DNA of 64,000 nucleotides. It comes from Bacteroides muris (ex Afrizal et al. 2022) (GTDB lineage Bacteria > Bacteroidota > Bacteroidia > Bacteroidales > Bacteroidaceae). This document shows positions 60,592 through 64,000 of this stretch, one piece after another. Made by a program: the position numbers and the translations under genes. Position 1 is the first letter of the stretch. Every line of letters starts with the position of its first letter. The DNA lies in the NCBI RefSeq assembly GCF_004793475.1, contig NZ_SRYZ01000004.1, positions 107,689 to 171,688 of the forward strand, in the 5' to 3' direction. Below the pieces are notes generated by a model. The model worked only from the letters and a program-made list of their open reading frames with translations. It did no database searches and had not been told where the DNA came from.

Positions 60592-61464
60592 ATGAATTTT
60601 AGATGTTTAGTATGTATGTTTCTTCCTCTTTTTCTGTTTTCTTGTGGAAATAAAAAAGAGAATATAAAAGAATTATTGCAAGTATGGAGCCAAAAAGAAA
60701 TTAAGTTTCCTGATGAATTGATATTTAGTGTAAAAGGTAAAGATACTGTAGATTTTTCAATATCGGGGAAATATAAAATTCTTACTTACGTTGATTCTAT
60801 AGGTTGTATAAGTTGTAAATTGCAATTGGGTAAATGGAAAATATGGATGGAGGAAGTGGATGGTGAAAGTATGGGTTCTGTGAAATTTTTATTTTTCTTC
60901 TCTCCTGAAAAGAGAAAAAAGTTTTTGGAGACATTGAGATTTGAGAATTTCTTTCATCCTGTTTGCATTGATGATAAAAACAGGTTGAATCAATTGAACC
61001 ATTTCCCTTCAGATATGACTTTCCAAACTTTTCTATTAGATGAAAATAATAAAGTTCTTGCTATCGGCAATCCCATCCATAATCCCCAAGTGAAGGAACT
61101 CTATCTAAATATTATCCAAGGTAAACAAATGGAACAAGAAGATAAAAGCATGCATATAATTACCAAAGTGAGTATAGACCGTAGTTCTGTTTCGATGGGG
61201 AGCTTCGACTGGCAGGAGGAGCAAAAGTCAGCTTTCACCTTGAAGAATACGGGCGACAAGCCTTTGGTTATACAGGACGTCACCACCTCTTGCGGTTGCA
61301 CCACCGTGGCTTATTCCAAAGAGCCTTTGCAGCCGGGCGGTGCAACCACCCTGGAGGTGGTTTATAAGGCCGAACGCCCCGAACACTTCGACAAGACAAT
61401 CACCTTGTACTGCAATACGGACAATTCTCCGTTGACATTGAAGATTAGCGGGGATGCGAAATGA
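60592..61464 (+). CDS. Thioredoxin-like lipoprotein fused to a DUF1573 domain
   Basis: A 290-residue lipoprotein (lipobox LFSC near residue 18). Residues about 40-180 look thioredoxin-like, with the redox motif GCISCKLQLGKW (CxxC). Residues 185-290 form a DUF1573 Ig-like domain with TTSCGCTTVAYS. The G+C content jumps near 61180 (about 27% in the block at 60661-60720, about 52% in 61201-61260), which suggests a fused or recombined gene. It is cotranscribed with the propeller gene (42 bp apart). A role in disulfide handling of the cysteine-rich peptides is inferred. Confidence 0.8.
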   Translation: MNFRCLVCMFLPLFLFSCGNKKENIKELLQVWSQKEIKFPDELIFSVKGKDTVDFSISGKYKILTYVDSIGCISCKLQLGKWKIWMEEVDGESMGSVKFLFFFSPEKRKKFLETLRFENFFHPVCIDDKNRLNQLNHFPSDMTFQTFLLDENNKVLAIGNPIHNPQVKELYLNIIQGKQMEQEDKSMHIITKVSIDRSSVSMGSFDWQEEQKSAFTLKNTGDKPLVIQDVTTSCGCTTVAYSKEPLQPGGATTLEVVYKAERPEHFDKTITLYCNTDNSPLTLKISGDAK

Positions 61465-61473
61465 TATGAAAAG

Positions 61474-61715
61474 AAAGATAACGATTTAAATTGAACAAGC
61501 AACATGTTTGCTTTTCCGTTGAAAGGATAGATACGGAAACAGATAAGAATTACAATACTTAAAACTAAAAAGTAAGAATTATGAAAAAAATAATGAGAGT
61601 AGCTTTTGTTGCTGCATTTGCTGCGATTGCAGGATATGGTATTTATACGAATCAGAAAGTTGATACAATGTCGGATTTGATGCTGGCTAATGTGGAAGCG
61701 TTGGCGAGTGGTGAG
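61474..61715 (+). repeat. 242-bp direct repeat, copy 2 (leader cassette)
   Basis: Identical to 59083-59324, offset by 2391 bp. It marks the start of the second cassette. Confidence 0.95.
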
Positions 61716-61829
61716 GGTGGATCTTCGGATTGTGATACTTATTGTACGCCTGATGATCGATGTACTTGTATTATTAGGTATGCAGGAGAAGTACAAGGAA
61801 TAACTTGTGATAATTCTCGTGGAAAATAA
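61581..61829 (+). CDS. NVEALA-type small exported peptide 3 (cysteine-rich core)
   Basis: An 82-residue peptide with the same 45-residue leader as peptide 2, coded by identical DNA. The core after NVEALASGE is different (GGSSDCDTYCTPDDRCTC, then a tail with another cysteine), again with five cysteines in all but different spacing. A hairpin at 61842-61882 separates it from the next lipoprotein gene. The identical leader with a different core suggests module shuffling or gene conversion of the leader. Confidence 0.85.
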   Translation: MKKIMRVAFVAAFAAIAGYGIYTNQKVDTMSDLMLANVEALASGEGGSSDCDTYCTPDDRCTCIIRYAGEVQGITCDNSRGK

Positions 61830-61841
61830 GAGTTGAAGGTG

Positions 61842-61882
61842 AAGAGGCATGAATTTATTATTTGAATGTATTTATGCCTCTT
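61842..61882 (+). terminator. Hairpin after peptide 3
   Basis: AAGAGGCAT and ATGCCTCTT form a 9-bp stem around a 23-nt AT-rich loop, followed by TT. It is in the same position as the terminator after peptide 2. Confidence 0.6.
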
Positions 61883-61907
61883 TTCCATTATGAAAAGATA
61901 TAATGTT

Positions 61908-62963
61908 ATGAAAAAATTTTTTTTATGCCTTTTGTCTTTAGGATTATTACTAATGTCTTGTAAGCAAAATGAAAAAATATATTCAGATGCTACCCTTGTT
62001 GACTATGATGATTTTAAAGAAATAATAGAGTTAAAAGCGGAAACGATTGCCGGATTTGATAGTTTGTTTTTAGCACCTACGCATTTGTGTGCTTATGATA
62101 GCATGTTGATTACGATAAATAAGAGGAGTGATAAAAGAATACTTGTATTCAATGTGAATACAGAAAAGAAAGTAGCAGAACATATATCAGTTGGGCAAGG
62201 GCCGGGAGAAATGTTGCTTCCTCGTATTGTGGGCAATGATGATTCTAAAATCTTGATATCTGATTTGATAAAATCTACAGTTTTAGAATATAGTATGGAA
62301 GATTTTTTCAAATCAGGTGAACTTCAGTATACGAAATTTATTTCATTACAAAAACCGATTTCCGGTGAGGTAAGGTTATTAAAGGATAGGCTTATAGGCG
62401 ATGTCTCTCGGAATACATCATTTCTATTTTATGAGTTTAATAGCGAAGGAGAGGTAGTAGATTCAATAGGACGTTATCCAGAGGCAAATTGGGAAATAAC
62501 AGATGTGGAAAAAAAGAATGTGTATTCTTTTTCATTTACGACAAATCAACAGGATCGGATTGCTGTTTGTTATAATTGGACTGACCTGATTGATATTTAT
62601 GACAGAGAGGGAAATTTGCTCAATAGAATTCATGGGCCTCGATATTTTGCATCTCATTTTGAAGAGTTCAATGATGGAAAAGTGAATTCCAGTTCACGGG
62701 TAAAAGGTGAAACAAGAGATGCTTATTTTTCTCCAGTCCATGTAGGAGATGAATTCTGGGTATTATTTAGTGGAAAATCAGAGGATGAAGACGGGTATAA
62801 TATTTTGGCAGAACAAATATTTGTTTTTGGCTGGGATGGAACTCCACGGAAAATATTTAAATTAGACAAGGGAGTACTTGCTTTTACTGTAAATGAGAAA
62901 ATGAGGAAAATATATGGTATCAGTAATTCTCCAGATTATCATATTCTTACATTTTCATATTGA
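61908..62963 (+). CDS. 6-bladed beta-propeller lipoprotein, second copy
   Basis: A lipoprotein of about 351 residues, with signal MKKFFLCLLSLGLLLMSCKQ and lipobox LMSC. The frame is open to 61866, but the Met at 61908 begins a proper signal. It keeps the family motif AEHISVGQGPGEMLLPRIV and ends in KIYGISNSPDYHILTFSY, matching the paralog at 59503. The two copies are clearly diverged in the middle, so the duplication of these genes is older than the identical leader segment. Confidence 0.85.
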   Translation: MKKFFLCLLSLGLLLMSCKQNEKIYSDATLVDYDDFKEIIELKAETIAGFDSLFLAPTHLCAYDSMLITINKRSDKRILVFNVNTEKKVAEHISVGQGPGEMLLPRIVGNDDSKILISDLIKSTVLEYSMEDFFKSGELQYTKFISLQKPISGEVRLLKDRLIGDVSRNTSFLFYEFNSEGEVVDSIGRYPEANWEITDVEKKNVYSFSFTTNQQDRIAVCYNWTDLIDIYDREGNLLNRIHGPRYFASHFEEFNDGKVNSSSRVKGETRDAYFSPVHVGDEFWVLFSGKSEDEDGYNILAEQIFVFGWDGTPRKIFKLDKGVLAFTVNEKMRKIYGISNSPDYHILTFSY

Positions 62964-62974
62964 TATATTGATGT

Positions 62975-63418
62975 ATGATGAGATTTCTTTTTATCCTATT
63001 TGTGCCTTTCATGTTATTATCGAGTTGTAGTAATTTAGAGAAGAAAAGACAAGTCGTTTCTGCTATAGAACAATGGATTGGTAAGGAACTATTGTATCCG
63101 AATTCAACTATATTTACTATACAAGGTGTTGATACATTAGATAATGCATTTTTGGAAGAATATTCTTATACAATAGTTAGTTATGTTGATTCTATTGGGT
63201 GTACAAGTTGTAAATTGCAACTTAACAGATGGAATATCTTTATGCAAGAAGTAGATTCTATCTCAAAAAAGAAAGTTAATTTGAATTTTATCTTTCATCC
63301 TAAGAATGTGCAAGAAATAATTAATATATTGAAAGTTAATGCCTTTAAACATCCTGTATGGATTGATATAAATGATTCATTTAATAAATTGAATCACTAC
63401 TGTCCCATTAAAATCTGA
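62975..63418 (+). pseudogene. Thioredoxin-like lipoprotein, truncated by an IS element
   Basis: A 147-residue frame: lipobox LSSC, then the CxxC region GCTSCKLQLNRW, matching residues 1-145 of the protein at 60592. The match ends at FNKLNHY, exactly where the homolog continues with the rest of the fold and the DUF1573 domain. The last residues (CPIKI) come from the IS end. It is likely non-functional or a shortened oxidoreductase. Confidence 0.8.
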
Positions 63419-64000
63419 AAAAGTTCTTTGAAATTATTGAAATATAGTTAGTTACATGGATTTTTCGAGCGAACGGACTTGAAATTTTATCTTTGCGGTA
63501 GTTTTACTATGACCGCATATGTTTCAAGACAAGTTTGTATTTGCTCAGTTAGTCGCATTCCTCGATAGAAGTAAATTTAACCGTATTGTTGCAAAATATA
63601 ATGGAGACCGTTACGTCAAACACTTGACTTGTTGGAATCAGTTCCTTGCAATGATGTTCGGACAACTCTCCAACCGAGAAAGCCTGCGCGATTTGATTGT
63701 TGCGCTCGAAGCTCATCACTCCAAATGTTACCACTTGGGTATGGGCAAGAATGTATCGAAATCATCGCTTGCACGAGCAAATCAGGATAGAGACTACCGC
63801 ATATTTGAGGAATATGCTTTCTATCTTGTAAGCGAGGTGCGAAAGAAATGTAGCATTGACATCTTCAAACTTGATGGCAATGTATACGCTTTCGATTCAA
63901 CCACGATAGACTTGTGTTTGGAAGTTTTCTGGTGGGCGAAGTTCAGAAAGAAGAAAGGTGGTATCAAGGTACATACATTGTATGATGTAGAAACACAGAT
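63400..64000 (+). mobile_element. IS4-family insertion sequence, left part
   Basis: The left end is placed near 63400 (CTGTCCCATTAAAATCTG), where the preceding gene loses homology. The element continues past the window. The exact terminal repeat and target duplication cannot be set without the right end. Confidence 0.75.
63519..64000 (+). CDS. IS4-family transposase (DUF4372 N-terminal domain), partial
   Basis: An open frame from ATG at 63519 to the window end (160 codons so far). It reads MFQDKFVFAQLVAFLDRSKF, then NRIVAKYNGDRYVKHLTCWN, QFLAMMFGQLSNRESLRDL and VYAFDSTTIDLC. The N-terminal DUF4372 pattern and the first catalytic Asp (FDSTTIDL) of the DDE core are present. It is probably intact and responsible for the insertion that truncates the preceding lipoprotein gene. 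Confidence 0.9.
   Translation, partial: MFQDKFVFAQLVAFLDRSKFNRIVAKYNGDRYVKHLTCWNQFLAMMFGQLSNRESLRDLIVALEAHHSKCYHLGMGKNVSKSSLARANQDRDYRIFEEYAFYLVSEVRKKCSIDIFKLDGNVYAFDSTTIDLCLEVFWWAKFRKKKGGIKVHTLYDVETQ

Noticed and set aside
61362..61850. 162-codon minus-strand ORF across the second leader cassette
   Set aside because: It is a shadow of the DUF1573 gene end and peptide 3 on the other strand; both of those have clear family motifs.
1..64000. tRNA or rRNA genes
   Set aside because: I looked through the intergenic gaps for cloverleaf patterns and conserved rRNA ends and found none I could support by eye; a covariance-model search would be decisive.

Overview
The window looks like a chromosomal segment of a Bacteroides-type gut bacterium. 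The evidence is Bacteroidales-style promoters (TTTG, about 20 nt, then TAnnTTTG), an frdCAB fumarate reductase, a fimbrillin operon with DUF3575/DUF5119 partners, a CarboxypepD_reg-type TonB receptor, NVEALA peptides, and REP-like CCCCTCC/GGAGGGG hairpins. No rRNA or tRNA gene and no CRISPR array was seen.

Layout. 1-12.4 kb is mostly housekeeping on the minus strand: DedA, a membrane protein, purD, a DPP-IV-type peptidase, an RlmL-like methyltransferase with an octapeptide-repeat tail, serine acetyltransferase and RNase R; cysK lies on the plus strand. 12.5-20.5 kb carries a cation efflux protein, an epimerase/PAP2 pair (possible sphingolipid enzymes), dusB, a DUF2059 protein, a U32 protein, a thioesterase, dprA, and a short minus-strand leader/terminator unit before a 30-residue lipoprotein. 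20.8-24.5 kb is frdCAB. 24.7-34 kb has a PAP2 phosphatase, the parE-coaD-S41 peptidase operon, an antitoxin with a deletion-inactivated toxin, an acetyltransferase, a Ca/Na exchanger and a split MscS channel. 34-43 kb has a lipoprotein pseudogene, a phosphoesterase, a TonB receptor, a methyltransferase, and a bactofilin/M50/M15 group. 43.3-50.2 kb is a fimbrial operon. 51.3-54.3 kb is a stress islet around manganese catalase, including two very small genes. 54.4-57 kb has an FAD oxidoreductase and an OmpA protein.

The most unusual region is 57.4-63.4 kb. It is AT-rich and encodes a membrane-anchored winged-helix regulator, then three short NVEALA-type peptides with 6-bladed propeller lipoproteins and thioredoxin-like lipoproteins. 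Two cassettes start with an identical 242-bp segment covering the upstream region and the peptide leader. Identity stops exactly at the codon after the ASGE motif, beyond which the cysteine-rich cores differ. The second cassette is cut off by an IS4-like transposase gene that runs off the window. This resembles a leader/core secreted-peptide system with its own regulator and operator-like repeats.

A second theme is non-coding. Several intergenic gaps hold short arrays of palindromic units at a strict 22- or 23-bp period, with a different palindrome at each locus, plus a family of long inverted repeats.
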